A stretch of 64,000 nucleotides of DNA from Bog-473 sp036491435 (GTDB lineage Bacteria > Actinomycetota > Acidimicrobiia > Acidimicrobiales > RAAP-2), in NCBI GenBank assembly GCA_036491435.1, contig DASXBZ010000198.1, forward strand, positions 1-64,000, in the 5' to 3' direction. The stretch's first letter is position 1, and each line of letters starts with the position of its first letter. Positions 1 to 8,804 of the stretch are shown in pieces. A program made the translations under genes and the position numbers. The notes below the pieces were generated by a model. It made no database searches. It was not told the origin of the DNA and was given only the letters and a program-made list of their open reading frames with translations.

Positions 1-857
1 AGGACAAGGTGGCCGTCGTGACCGGCGGCGCCAGCGGCATCGGGTTGGCCCTGGTGCGGGCGCTTCTGGGTGAGGGGATGCGGGTCGCTGTGGCGGACGT
101 CGACGAGCCGGCGCTCGAGAGCGTGGGCAAGGAGTTCGCCGGCGAGGCCCGCGTGTTCGCGCACAAGACGGACGTGACGAGTGCCGAATCGGTGGCTTCG
201 TTGGCCGAGGCCGTCTACGACGGGTTCGGCGCGTGCCACGTCCTGTGCAACAACGCCGGCGTCGGCGCGCCCAGCGCCAAGGTCTGGCAGACCACGCCGA
301 ACGACTGGGCCTGGGTGTTCGGCGTCAACGTGACGGGCGTGGTCAACGGCACCCTCACCTTCGTGCCCCGCATGCTCGAGTCGGGCGAGGAGGGACACAT
401 CGTGAACACGTCCTCGTCCGACGGCCCGATCTCGCCGTTGCCGTCCGCCTCGGTGTACGCCGCCAGCAAGGCGGCGGTGAGCGTGCTCACCGAGTGCCTG
501 GCCGCACAGCTAGCCGAGGAGAGCGCGCCCATCGGGGCGTCGGTGTTCTACCCCTCCGGGGGGCTCCTTCGGACGGGCTTGTGGACCTCGGATCGCACAC
601 GGCCGGCGGATCTGGCCCGGGAGCGGCCCCGGGAGACCGAGGCGATGACGCCGGAAAAGCTGGAGGAGATGGCGGCTTCGGCTGGGCGCGAGCTGCACTG
701 GCAGCCGCTCGACGAGCTCGCCGCGCTCGTCGTCGAGGGCATCCGCGCCGGCCGGTTCGTGATCATGAAGGACGCGGTCGACGCTGCCGGCACGCTGCGC
801 CAGCGCGCCGACGCGTTCGCCGCGGGGGCGCTCCCGACGCCGGCACACTTCGGATGA
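1..857 (+). CDS. SDR-family oxidoreductase, 5' end cut by window
   Basis: NAD(P)-dependent short-chain dehydrogenase/reductase, probably oxidising or reducing a hydroxy/keto intermediate in the cytoplasm. The reading frame is already open at base 3 (Asp-Lys-Val-Ala-Val-Val), the usual SDR lead-in to the first beta strand, so the true start lies outside the window and the GTG at 9 is only the first internal start. Visible motifs are the TGGASGIG nucleotide-binding turn, CNNAGV, the Ser of NTSSS and the YAASK catalytic Tyr/Lys. About 284 residues are visible, normal for a classical SDR. The C-terminal part after the catalytic Lys is long and resembles SDRs found beside Amidohydro_2 genes. The gap to the next gene is 67 bases and holds an operator and a promoter, so the two are probably separate transcription units. 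Confidence 0.85.
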   Translation, partial: DKVAVVTGGASGIGLALVRALLGEGMRVAVADVDEPALESVGKEFAGEARVFAHKTDVTSAESVASLAEAVYDGFGACHVLCNNAGVGAPSAKVWQTTPNDWAWVFGVNVTGVVNGTLTFVPRMLESGEEGHIVNTSSSDGPISPLPSASVYAASKAAVSVLTECLAAQLAEESAPIGASVFYPSGGLLRTGLWTSDRTRPADLARERPRETEAMTPEKLEEMAASAGRELHWQPLDELAALVVEGIRAGRFVIMKDAVDAAGTLRQRADAFAAGALPTPAHFG

Positions 858-889
858 ACCGGCTCGCCGCCGTCTCCAGGAATAAGAAC

Positions 890-904
890 TAGACTCCGGT
901 TCTA
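890..904. promoter_or_regulatory. Putative TetR operator, copy 1
   Basis: TAGACTCCGGTTCTA, preceded by AGAAC, matches 13 of 15 positions of the perfect palindrome at 18318-18332 beside a TetR gene; the AGAAC flank is also shared. It ends 8 bases before a TATGGT -10-like box. Binding by the TetR protein at 17637-18281 is inferred. Confidence 0.5.
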
Positions 905-912
905 ACTTCTGG

Positions 913-918
913 TATGGT
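913..918 (+). promoter_or_regulatory. Putative -10 box of a leaderless gene
   Basis: TATGGT lies six bases before the ATG at 925, with no Shine-Dalgarno sequence between. Transcription would start at or next to the start codon, giving a leaderless mRNA. The same TATGGT-6 bases-ATG layout occurs on the minus strand at 51716-51728. Confidence 0.4.
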
Positions 919-924
919 GGTGGC

Positions 925-2163
925 ATGGCGACATCTGCATCGACCGCGCCCCTGACCCTCATCTCCGCCGACTGCCACGCCGGGGGGAGCCACGAGCAGT
1001 ACCGGGAGTACCTCGACCCGGCGTATCGCGACGAGTTCGACGCCTGGCGGGGCAAGTACAAGAACCCCTGGAAGGACCTGCGCGATACCGACCTACGCGT
1101 CCGTAATTGGGACGACGACCGTCGCGCCGCCGACGAGCTCGCCGACGGCGTAGTGGGGGAGGTCGTCTATCCCAACACCGTGCCGCCATTCTTCCCCGGT
1201 TTCGTCCTCTTCGCGGGCCCGCCGAAGCCCGAGGACTACGAGCACCGGCGGGCCGGGATCAGAGCGCACAACCGGTGGCTGGTGGACTTCTGTGCGCGCC
1301 GGCCGGCGCAGCGGGCCGGGGTGGGGCAGATCTTCCTCAACGACATCGACGACACGATCGAGGATGTCACCTGGATCAAGGAGCACGGACTGCGCGGCGG
1401 TGTGCTCCTGCCGGTGGTTCCCCCGGACGTGACGTGGGTCAAGCCGTTGTACGACCCCGAGTATGACCGCCTGTGGGCCGTGCTCCAGGACATGGAGATC
1501 CCGGTCAACGTGCATGCCGGCACCGGTTTCCCGAACTACGGCCGATACCAGGCGGCTCCGATGCTGATGATCGCCGAGGTCGGGTTCTACGGCATGCGGC
1601 CCTTGGTCCACCTGATCCTGTCGGGCGTGTTCGAGCGTTTCCCTCGCCTGAAGTTCTCCTTCACCGAAGGGGGTGCGTCATGGCTGCCCGAGACGCTCCG
1701 CCACCTGGACTACGTGATCACGAACGTGCAGAAAGGCTCCATCGGCGAGCTCAAGTACACGAAGGACCAGGCCCTGCCGCACACGGCGACCGAGTACTTC
1801 AACCAGAACGTGTGGATGGGCGTCAGCTTCCCCAAGCCGGCCGACATGGACGTGCGCAGCCTGATCGCGACCGACCGGTTCATGTGGGGGAGCGACTACC
1901 CGCACGACGAGGGCACCGAGCCCTACACGCGTGAGCACCTGCGGCAGGTGACCCAGGACGTCCCCGAGGAGGACCTGCGCCGGATCCTCGGGCTCAATGC
2001 GGCGGCGCTCTACGACTTCGATCTCGACGCGCTGGCGCCCCTTGTGGACCAGTACGGCCCGACGCTCGAAGAGGTGCGCCAGCCGCTGCTCGAGTTGCCC
2101 GAGCAGCCGAATCGCGCGCTGATTCAGGGCCAGCGCAGCTATTGGGCGGCCAAGCCCGCCTGA
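925..2163 (+). CDS. Amidohydro_2 metal-dependent hydrolase
   Basis: TIM-barrel amidohydrolase of the ACMSD-like Amidohydro_2 group, expected to hydrolyse or decarboxylate a carboxylic or CoA-linked substrate in the cytoplasm. It has 412 residues. The first-strand motif reads SADCHAGGS (D-x-H), a strand-5 His is in NVHAG, a Glu occupies the strand-6 position in TEGGASW where many relatives have His, and the strand-8 Asp is in WGSDYPHDEG. It follows an SDR and faces the convergent amidohydrolase at 2189-3472, leaving 25 bases between the stops. The start is supported by a -10-like box six bases upstream and a TetR-type operator beyond it. The natural substrate is unknown. Confidence 0.82.
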   Translation: MATSASTAPLTLISADCHAGGSHEQYREYLDPAYRDEFDAWRGKYKNPWKDLRDTDLRVRNWDDDRRAADELADGVVGEVVYPNTVPPFFPGFVLFAGPPKPEDYEHRRAGIRAHNRWLVDFCARRPAQRAGVGQIFLNDIDDTIEDVTWIKEHGLRGGVLLPVVPPDVTWVKPLYDPEYDRLWAVLQDMEIPVNVHAGTGFPNYGRYQAAPMLMIAEVGFYGMRPLVHLILSGVFERFPRLKFSFTEGGASWLPETLRHLDYVITNVQKGSIGELKYTKDQALPHTATEYFNQNVWMGVSFPKPADMDVRSLIATDRFMWGSDYPHDEGTEPYTREHLRQVTQDVPEEDLRRILGLNAAALYDFDLDALAPLVDQYGPTLEEVRQPLLELPEQPNRALIQGQRSYWAAKPA

Positions 2164-2188
2164 CGAGGGCGGCGCTATCCGCCTACAC

Positions 2189-3472
2189 CTAGGCCGTGGC
2201 GCGCGCCGCCAGCCGGCCGAGGTCGGCGCCCGCCCCCTGCCGCTCGAAGCGGCCTTTGTCGAAGGATCGGACGGAGACGTCGTGGCCCGCTGCCTCGGCA
2301 CGGAGCGCCGCCACCGTGCAGCGCTCCTTGCTCCGGTGTGCGAACGGGTCGAACGAGTACCAGCGGCACGCGTTCTCGTAGGTGATGCGGGCGAGCTCGT
2401 CGTCGGGCACGTCCGCCGCCACGCGGGCCAGCTCCTCGGGCGCCTCGGGCCACGAGGAGTCCGAGTGCGGGTAGTCGCACTCCCATGCGATGTTGTCGAG
2501 ACCGATGGCGTGGCGCAGTGTGATCCCGACCGGGTCGGCGATGAAGCAGGTCAAGAAGTGCTGGCGGAACACGTCACTGGGCAACCGGTCGCCGAAGTCC
2601 TGCCCCGTCCAGGCGCGGTGCATGTCGTAGGTGCGGTCGAGCCGGTCGAGGAAGTACGGGATCCAGCCCGTGCCGCCCTCGGAGAGCGCGAAGCGGATGT
2701 CGGGGTACTGCTTGAGGACCCGTGACCACAGCAGGTCCGCCGCGGCCTGGCAGATGTTCATGGGCTGCAACGTGATCATGACGTCGACCGGCGCATCCGG
2801 CGCGGTGACCGACAGCTGCCCCGACGAGCCAAGGTGGATGGAGACCACCACGCCCTCGTCGCAGGCCGCGGTCCACAACGGGTCCCAGTGCTCGGAGTGG
2901 AAGCTCGGGTACCCGAGCGTCGCCGGGTTCTCCGTGAAGGTGACCGAGTGGCAGCCCTTGGCGGCCACGCGGCGGATCTCGGTGGCGGCCAGCTCGGGGT
3001 CCCAGAGCACCGGCAATGCCATCGGGATGAAACGCCCGGGGTAGGTGCCACACCACTCGTCGATGTGCCAGTCGTTGTAGGCCTGCAGCACCGCGAGTGC
3101 GAGGCCCTTGTCCTCGCAGGCGGCGAAGAGCCGTCCGCTGAAGCCGGGGAAGGAAGGGAAGTTCATGGAACCGAGCACGCCGCCGGCGTCCATGTCCTTG
3201 ATGCGCTCGTGGACGTCGTAACAGCCCGGGCGCATCTCGTCGAAGGCCGTGGGCTCGACGCCGTACTCCTCCTTGGGCCGCCCGGCCACCGCGTTGAGGC
3301 CGATGTTGGGGATCACCGCGCCGTTGAAGACCCAGGCGTCCGAACCGTCGGGCCGTCGTTCCACCCTGGGTGCCTCGTCCCGGTAGCGCCCGCGCAGGTG
3401 GCCCTCGAAGAGGTCCGGCGGTTCCACCACGTGGTCGTCGACGCTGACGAGGATCATGTCCTCCGCTCTCAT
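2189..3472 (-). CDS. Amidohydro_2 metal-dependent hydrolase
   Basis: Second Amidohydro_2 protein (427 residues). The open frame extends to 3517, but the ATG at 3472 has a strong Shine-Dalgarno GGAGGT five bases upstream and begins the family-typical MRAEDMILVSVDDH. The D-x-H motif is followed by EPP; a strand-5 His is in SIHLGSSG, Glu replaces His in SEGGTGW, and the final Asp is in CDYPHSDSSW. It is closely related in layout to the proteins at 13982-15277 and 42537-43751. It lies 78 bases downstream of the CoA ligase at 3551-5239 on the same strand, so ligase and hydrolase probably act on successive intermediates. Confidence 0.82.
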   Translation of the reverse strand: MRAEDMILVSVDDHVVEPPDLFEGHLRGRYRDEAPRVERRPDGSDAWVFNGAVIPNIGLNAVAGRPKEEYGVEPTAFDEMRPGCYDVHERIKDMDAGGVLGSMNFPSFPGFSGRLFAACEDKGLALAVLQAYNDWHIDEWCGTYPGRFIPMALPVLWDPELAATEIRRVAAKGCHSVTFTENPATLGYPSFHSEHWDPLWTAACDEGVVVSIHLGSSGQLSVTAPDAPVDVMITLQPMNICQAAADLLWSRVLKQYPDIRFALSEGGTGWIPYFLDRLDRTYDMHRAWTGQDFGDRLPSDVFRQHFLTCFIADPVGITLRHAIGLDNIAWECDYPHSDSSWPEAPEELARVAADVPDDELARITYENACRWYSFDPFAHRSKERCTVAALRAEAAGHDVSVRSFDKGRFERQGAGADLGRLAARATA

Positions 3473-3550
3473 GGCACCTCCTTCCGGTCCGCAACAGGGA
3501 CCGATTGCACGAACCATACGGCTGACCCTGAGCCGGGCCGGTCGCCGGCT

Positions 3551-5239
3551 CTATCTCTTCTCGTACTCGATCCCCGCAGACTCGGCGTCCCACGTGGCCG
3601 GCGTGACACCCTCTTCGCGCAGCTCGCGCTTGAGCACGCGGCCCACCGGACTGCGCGGCAGCGCGGGGCGGAACTCGATGTAGCGCGGCAGGCAGAAGTA
3701 GGGGAGCTGGTCGATGCACCAGCGGAAGAGATCCTCTTCGCTGAGGTCCGCGCCGTCCTTGACCGTGGCGGTGATCTTGAGGTCGTCCTCGGTTAAGGGG
3801 CTGGGGACGGCGTGGACGGCGACGTCGGCCAGCGCCCCATGGCCCATGAGCACCGACTCCACCTCGTAGCTGGCGATGTTCTCGCCGCGGCGCCGGAGGT
3901 AGTCCGCTTTGCGGTCGACGAAGTAGAGGTAGCGGTCCTCGTCGATCCGGCCGATGTCGCCCGTGTGGTACCAGAGGTTGCGCATCGTCTCGACGGTGAC
4001 CTCGGGCCGGCCCCAGTAACCCTCGAACATGACGTGGGGGCGCTTCGGCCGGATCACGATCTCGCCGTCTGCCCCCGGCCCGAGCTCGTGGTCGTCATCG
4101 TCGAAGATGCGGACGTCGAAGTACTCGTCGTTGACGACGCCGGCGGCGTTCGGGCGGTTCTCCACGCCGGGCGGCTGCCAGGAGACCAGGCTGGCCTCGG
4201 TGACGCCGTACGCGCCGCTGAAGGTCTCGATACCGAAGCGCGAACGGAGGATGCCGTCCACCTCGGGCGGGAGAGGAACGGCGCCCATCAGGCGCAGGCT
4301 GTGGTTGGCCTCCGGCTTGCCGGACCCCGGCATCTCGGGGCGGTCGACGTCGTGGGCCAACAGGTACGCCATCGTCCCCAGCGTCGATGTGACGGTGGCC
4401 CCAACCCGGTTCATCTCGGGCCAGAACTGGGACACCGAGAAGCGGCGGAAAATGGCACCGCGCCCGCCGAAGAGGAGGGTGCCCACGATGGCGGTCACCA
4501 GCGCGTTGAAGTGGTACATGGGCAACGGCGTCCAAGCGACGTCGTCGGCCGTGCGCTTCCAGCAGAGCCCGATCTGGCGGGCCAGGGCCTCGTGGTAGTT
4601 GTGGCTGAGCATGCAGCCCTTGGACAGGCCGGTCGTGCCGCCGGTGTAGATGAAGGTGGCCAGATCGGAGGGCCGTACGTCGACCGAGGGGAGGCCGCCC
4701 GCCGCCTTCATGATCTCGTCCCAGCGGTGCACCGCCACGCCGCCCAGCGTCGGCGACTTCCCGCCGGGACCACCTGCCCCTGCGAGCCCATCCTGTTCGT
4801 CGGGACCGGCGTCGGCATCGTCGACGACGATGACGTGCTCGAGCGTCGGGACATCGTGTGCGATGGCCGCCACGCGGTCGAGGTAGCTGGCTGCGACCAC
4901 CATCACGCGGGCGCCGGAGTCGGCGAGCTGGTGGGTCAGGTAGGCGCCCTTGTACGCGGTGTTGATGGGCACCGCAACGCGGCCGGCGCAGACGGTGCCG
5001 GCCCAGCTGAGGAGCGCCGGCGCGGAGTTCTCGAGCAGCGAGGCCACGCGGTCGTGCTGGGCCGTCCCGAGCTCGTGCAGCGCCCCGCCGAACCGGTCGG
5101 CGGCCGTCATGACCTCGCCAGCCGACAACTTCGCGCCGCCCAGGTCGAGGTACTCGCTGTCCGGGTCGCTCTCCAAGCGCCGAGCGAAGAGCTGGGGGAC
5201 CGTGTGCTGCTCCCCTCCGGTCCAGACGCGGTCGACCAC
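3551..5239 (-). CDS. AMP-dependent acyl-CoA synthetase/ligase
   Basis: ANL-superfamily enzyme that adenylates a carboxylic acid and transfers it to CoA. About 562 residues from the GTG at 5239, chosen because GGGAGGGAG lies just upstream and the upstream part of the open frame looks non-coding. Motifs in order: YTGGTTGLSKG (phosphate-binding loop), GAYGVTEAS (adenine-binding A5), YHTGDIG, the hinge DRKADYLRRRGENI and the C-terminal catalytic Lys region SPVGRVLKRELR. It is the first gene of a unit with the amidohydrolase at 2189-3472. A fatty, cyclic or aromatic acid substrate is possible. Confidence 0.85.
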   Translation of the reverse strand: MVDRVWTGGEQHTVPQLFARRLESDPDSEYLDLGGAKLSAGEVMTAADRFGGALHELGTAQHDRVASLLENSAPALLSWAGTVCAGRVAVPINTAYKGAYLTHQLADSGARVMVVAASYLDRVAAIAHDVPTLEHVIVVDDADAGPDEQDGLAGAGGPGGKSPTLGGVAVHRWDEIMKAAGGLPSVDVRPSDLATFIYTGGTTGLSKGCMLSHNYHEALARQIGLCWKRTADDVAWTPLPMYHFNALVTAIVGTLLFGGRGAIFRRFSVSQFWPEMNRVGATVTSTLGTMAYLLAHDVDRPEMPGSGKPEANHSLRLMGAVPLPPEVDGILRSRFGIETFSGAYGVTEASLVSWQPPGVENRPNAAGVVNDEYFDVRIFDDDDHELGPGADGEIVIRPKRPHVMFEGYWGRPEVTVETMRNLWYHTGDIGRIDEDRYLYFVDRKADYLRRRGENIASYEVESVLMGHGALADVAVHAVPSPLTEDDLKITATVKDGADLSEEDLFRWCIDQLPYFCLPRYIEFRPALPRSPVGRVLKRELREEGVTPATWDAESAGIEYEKR

Positions 5240-5309
5240 TGATACTCCCTCCCGTCTTGTCGGAGCCGGCCCGGGCGGCCCGATTCTAGCAATCGGATAT
5301 TGTATGTAA

Positions 5310-6734
5310 ATCGCTGAGAACCTCGGCAATCTCCTGATCGACCACCCCTTCGCCGACGGCCGCGACCTGCTGTGCACCATCGATGGGGCGCAGAGCGCCG
5401 GGGCGGCCCGGGCCTCGGCCCGCGCCACGGCCGAGCAGCTGCGGGCAGCCGGCGTCGAGCCCGGACAGGGCGTGGCGGTCCGCCTGCCCAGCGGTCCGGA
5501 GCTGGTCACGACCATGGCGGGCATCTGGCTGGCCGATGCGGTCTTCGTGCCCGTGAACGACCGCTCCCCTCAGGCCGAGGTCGACCACGTACTGACCACT
5601 GTCCGTCCTGCGGCGCTGCTCGACGAGCGCGGCATCGCCACACTGGCCGACCCGATGTCCCACGACCCCGACGTGGCGTTCGTCACCTGGACGTCGGGGA
5701 CGACCGGCGCCCCGAAGGCCATCCTCCAGACACACAGCGGCTACCTCGAGCTGCTCGACCGCGTGCTCGCGCCGCTGCGCGGTGACGGCGGTGGCAAGCC
5801 CAAGGAGGCACGCGAGCCGACGCCGAACCTGGTGCCGGTGTCGATCGCATTGAACGCCGGCATCTACAACGTGTGCTTCGGGCTGCGCGCCGGTGCCGCC
5901 ATCGTGCTCATGCCGCGGTTCAGCACGCGCGAGTTCGCCGCGCTTGTGCAGCGCCATCAGATCCGCTCGACCGTGTTGCCGCCGGCGGCCATGGTGATGC
6001 TGGCGACGGATCCCGACGTCACCGACCTGGCCCCGTTGCGCTACGTCCGTAGCATCACAGCGCCGCTCTCACCGCCGGCCGCTCGCCGCTTCATGGAGCG
6101 CTTCGGGACCGTCGTACTGAACAGCTACGGGCAGGCGGAGGTGGGCGAGGTCGTCGGCTGGACCGCGGCCGACGCCCGGGAGCACCCCGACAAGCTCGGC
6201 GCGGCGGGGCGGCCGCACAAAGGTGTCGACATCCGCGTCGTCGACGACGCCGGGCGCGAGGTCGAGCTGGGCACCGTGGGCGAGCTCCTGGTGCGCCCGC
6301 CGCGCATGGCCGCGGGCTACGCCGGCGGCGCGTCACTCGCGGACCGCATCGATCCCGACGGGTTCGTCCGTACCGGGGACCACGCACGCGTCGACGCCGA
6401 GGGTTTCGTCTGGATAGAGGGTCGGACGTCGGACCTCATCAACCGCGGCGGCAACAAGGTCTTCCCCGAACAGGTGGAAGAGGTGCTGCGGCTGGTCCCC
6501 GGCGTCGACGACGTGGCGGTCGTCGCCCGCCGCGACGAGCGGCTGGGCGAGGTGCCGGTCGCCGTAGTCGTCGGCTCGGCCCGCGACGAGGATCTCGAAG
6601 CGGCCTGCCGGGCCGAGCTCGCGCCCTACAAGGTGCCGGTCGCCTTCGCACGCGCCGAGTCGTTGCCGCGCAACGAGATCGGTAAGTTGCTGCGCAAAGA
6701 GCTGGCGGGCGACGTCGCCGCGCCGTCCGGCTGA
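5310..6734 (+). CDS. AMP-dependent CoA ligase with unclear start codon
   Basis: ANL-superfamily ligase. Recognisable sequence (TWTSGTTGAPKA, NSYGQAEVGE, RTGDHARVD, DLINRGGNKVFPEQVEE, RNEIGKLLRKEL) is in one frame. The first standard start is GTG 5472, but coding-like sequence continues 54 codons upstream to a TAA at 5307-5309, including NLLIDHPFADG and AEQLRAAGVEPG, which match the usual N-terminus of this family. Between the TAA and 5472 there is no in-frame ATG, GTG or TTG; the frame opens with ATC at 5310. The coordinates give the full open frame. A rare ATC or CTG start, a mutated start or a sequence error could explain this. TATTGT at 5298-5303 could be a -10 box. It ends six bases before a convergent gene. 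Confidence 0.78.
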   Translation: MAENLGNLLIDHPFADGRDLLCTIDGAQSAGAARASARATAEQLRAAGVEPGQGVAVRLPSGPELVTTMAGIWLADAVFVPVNDRSPQAEVDHVLTTVRPAALLDERGIATLADPMSHDPDVAFVTWTSGTTGAPKAILQTHSGYLELLDRVLAPLRGDGGGKPKEAREPTPNLVPVSIALNAGIYNVCFGLRAGAAIVLMPRFSTREFAALVQRHQIRSTVLPPAAMVMLATDPDVTDLAPLRYVRSITAPLSPPAARRFMERFGTVVLNSYGQAEVGEVVGWTAADAREHPDKLGAAGRPHKGVDIRVVDDAGREVELGTVGELLVRPPRMAAGYAGGASLADRIDPDGFVRTGDHARVDAEGFVWIEGRTSDLINRGGNKVFPEQVEEVLRLVPGVDDVAVVARRDERLGEVPVAVVVGSARDEDLEAACRAELAPYKVPVAFARAESLPRNEIGKLLRKELAGDVAAPSG

Positions 6735-6740
6735 GCGCCG

Positions 6741-7538
6741 CTAGCCCTCCGACCAGCTGTCGTCGCGGTCACTGCGCGCCGGCTGACGTCCGATGCGCAA
6801 GGGACTGAGCGGCGCGTCGACGAGCAGGATGCGGCGCAGGTCGATCACCGCCTCCCGCTGGAGGTCCCGCCAGGAATGCCCGGCGCGCAGCGCGGCCTCC
6901 GCGGCGCCCCAGCGCTCCCAACTCGGGATCGACCACAACAGGAAGGCTTCGTCGTCGTTGCGCATCGCCGTCTCAAAGGCGCCGATGAGGCGCCAGCCGT
7001 GCTCGGCATAGAACGCGCCACCCGCCTCGCGGGCGAGCTCGAGGAAGTCTCCGGCCGCACCGGCCGGCACCGTCACCTGGTCGTGGGCGTAGGCGACACC
7101 GCCGGCGCCCTGCGCGCATAGCTCATCGATGCTCGGTGACCACGGCGCGGGAACGAGGATGCGGTCGAACCCGCCCGAACGGAACTCCGCCGCCCGCGCC
7201 CACCAGCGGGCGAGCTTGGGGTCCTGCAGGTGCGCGTGGCCGAGCTCGTGGCCGAAGGACGACGCCAGGCCGTCCCATCCGTCCTCCTCCCACATGTTGA
7301 CGACGGAGGGCCACGGCCCGGTGGAGCCCACGATGCCCCACACCCCATAACAGAGCTGGTGGCGTTCCTCCTGGGCGATAGGGCTCCAGTTCGCCGTCAT
7401 GTGGTGCATGTAGTCGGCGCGGTGGTGGCCGGTGATGTCGATGAACTCGTGGATGTAGACCTTGTCGTTCGCCACGGTGGTCCCGTCTCGGAGGGTGCGC
7501 GCGGTCGCCCGCCAGAGGCGGCGTCCCGCGAACTTCAT
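6741..7538 (-). CDS. NIPSNAP-like tandem alpha/beta-barrel protein
   Basis: Protein of 265 residues that looks like two tandem dimeric alpha/beta-barrel repeats of the NIPSNAP type. The N-terminal half starts VYIHEFIDI and includes WPSVVNMWEEDGW; the second half starts AYAHDQVTVPAG and includes DEAFLLWSIPSW. Such proteins are often found with ligand-binding or small-molecule tailoring functions, but no reaction can be assigned. The ATG at 7538 is embedded in an 11-base palindrome shared with the divergent MaoC gene. A GTG at 7475, just before the first conserved strand, is an alternative start. It may serve the same pathway as the divergent operon. Confidence 0.62.
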   Translation of the reverse strand: MKFAGRRLWRATARTLRDGTTVANDKVYIHEFIDITGHHRADYMHHMTANWSPIAQEERHQLCYGVWGIVGSTGPWPSVVNMWEEDGWDGLASSFGHELGHAHLQDPKLARWWARAAEFRSGGFDRILVPAPWSPSIDELCAQGAGGVAYAHDQVTVPAGAAGDFLELAREAGGAFYAEHGWRLIGAFETAMRNDDEAFLLWSIPSWERWGAAEAALRAGHSWRDLQREAVIDLRRILLVDAPLSPLRIGRQPARSDRDDSWSEG

Positions 7539-7543
7539 ATAAT
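7538..7543 (+). promoter_or_regulatory. Putative -10 box for the MaoC operon
   Basis: Perfect TATAAT ten bases before the GTG at 7554. It sits inside the palindrome CATATAATATG (7536-7546), whose left arm contains the start codon of the divergent gene. The intergenic gap is only 15 bases, so both genes start within or beside one promoter element. Confidence 0.45.
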
Positions 7544-7553
7544 ATGCGACTTC

Positions 7554-8804
7554 GTGTCCGAGGGCACCATCACAGAAGAGGGCGTCGCCCGATTGCGTGC
7601 CCGCATCGGCATCCCCGAGCCGCACACCGTGCCCGTGCCGCGCTACGTGCGCCCGGGCGTCGACGCGTTTCGGCACGTCGCGGAGGCCTACGGCGACGAC
7701 AACCCGCTGTGGTCCGACGAGGCCTACGCGGTGGGGACCTGCTGGGGCGGGGTGATCGCCCCGCCACCCCTGGTGGGCGGCGACTCGCTCGTCGGCTTCG
7801 ACGAGGTGCGCGAGGTGCCCGAGGAGCACCGCGACCTCATGAAGGGCGACCCCCTGCGCGGCGTCCATGCGTTCTATTCGGCGAGCGCGCGCGAGTGGTG
7901 GTCGCCGCTGCGCCCAGACCGGCAGGTCAGCCGGCGCAACGCGCTTGTCGGTGTGCTGGAGAAGCCGAGCGAGTTCGCCGGCCGCGCCGTCCACGAGTGG
8001 ATGGCCCAGGTGTTTCGCGAGGTCGATGGCCCCGCGCTGTCGGCGCAGTACCGGCTGATGATCCGGACCGAGCGCACGCAGGCCCGCGCCCGCAAGAAGA
8101 ACGACGCGCTGGAGCTGCGCCCCTACGCCGACGAGGAGATCGACGCGATCGAGGCGCAGTACGCCGCCGAGGGACCACGCGGCGCCGAGACCCGATGGTG
8201 GGAGGACGTCGAGGTAGGCGACACCGTCGGCCCCATGGTGAAGGGCCCGATGACCGTCACCGACATGGTCTGCTGGCACGCGGGCGTCGGCATGGGGCTC
8301 TACGGCGTGAAGGCCCTGCGCCTCGGCTACCAGAACCGGACCCGCATTCCGCGCTTCTACCAGCGCGACGAGCTCAACGTGCCCGACGTGATGCAGCGGG
8401 TGCACTGGGACCCCGAGTTCGCGCGCCGCGCCGGCAACCCGACCACGTTCGACTACGGGCGCATGCGCGAGACCTGGTTGATCCACCTGTGCACGGACTG
8501 GATGGGTGACGAGGCGTGGCTCTGGAAGCTCGACTGCGAGTTCCGGAAGTTCAACTTCGTCGGCGACACGCAGTGGCTGTCGGGGACGGTGACGGACCAC
8601 TACCTGGCCGAGGGCGGGCGACCTGCGGTGGACCTCGAGCTCTCCGCCGTCAACCAGCGCGGGGAGCAGACGACACCCGGCCACGCCACCGTCCTACTGC
8701 CCAGCCGCGCGCACGGCCCGGTCCGTGTGCCCGACGCGCCGGGCGGCGCCCGCGACCTGCAGGACGTGCTCAGCGCCATCAGTGAGAGGTACGACGACCG
8801 ATGA
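7554..8804 (+). CDS. MaoC-like / hot-dog fold acyl-CoA dehydratase
   Basis: Two-part hot-dog protein of 416 residues. The N-terminal half (DNPLWSDEAYA, then WWSPLRPDRQV) resembles the FAS1-type dehydratase domain, and the C-terminal half (WWEDVEVGDTVGPMVKGPMT, PTTFDYGRMRETW) resembles a MaoC domain. The expected reaction is hydration of an enoyl-CoA or dehydration of a hydroxyacyl-CoA. GTG 7554 is the only good start before the conserved region. It opens a unit of six genes on the plus strand, most joined by overlaps of a few bases: its stop overlaps the next ATG (ATGA). It is longer than single MaoC hydratases but normal for fused forms. Confidence 0.78.
   Translation: MSEGTITEEGVARLRARIGIPEPHTVPVPRYVRPGVDAFRHVAEAYGDDNPLWSDEAYAVGTCWGGVIAPPPLVGGDSLVGFDEVREVPEEHRDLMKGDPLRGVHAFYSASAREWWSPLRPDRQVSRRNALVGVLEKPSEFAGRAVHEWMAQVFREVDGPALSAQYRLMIRTERTQARARKKNDALELRPYADEEIDAIEAQYAAEGPRGAETRWWEDVEVGDTVGPMVKGPMTVTDMVCWHAGVGMGLYGVKALRLGYQNRTRIPRFYQRDELNVPDVMQRVHWDPEFARRAGNPTTFDYGRMRETWLIHLCTDWMGDEAWLWKLDCEFRKFNFVGDTQWLSGTVTDHYLAEGGRPAVDLELSAVNQRGEQTTPGHATVLLPSRAHGPVRVPDAPGGARDLQDVLSAISERYDDR

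Noticed and set aside
2834..5242. Long plus-strand open frames (320 and 476 codons) across the amidohydrolase and ligase genes
   Set aside because: They lie antisense to genes with full family motifs and have His/Val/Arg-rich low-complexity translations, which are typical of GC-rich shadow frames.
6741..8684. A 647-codon minus-strand frame
   Set aside because: Only 6741-7538 looks like a protein; the remainder is antisense to the MaoC gene and reads as shadow sequence.
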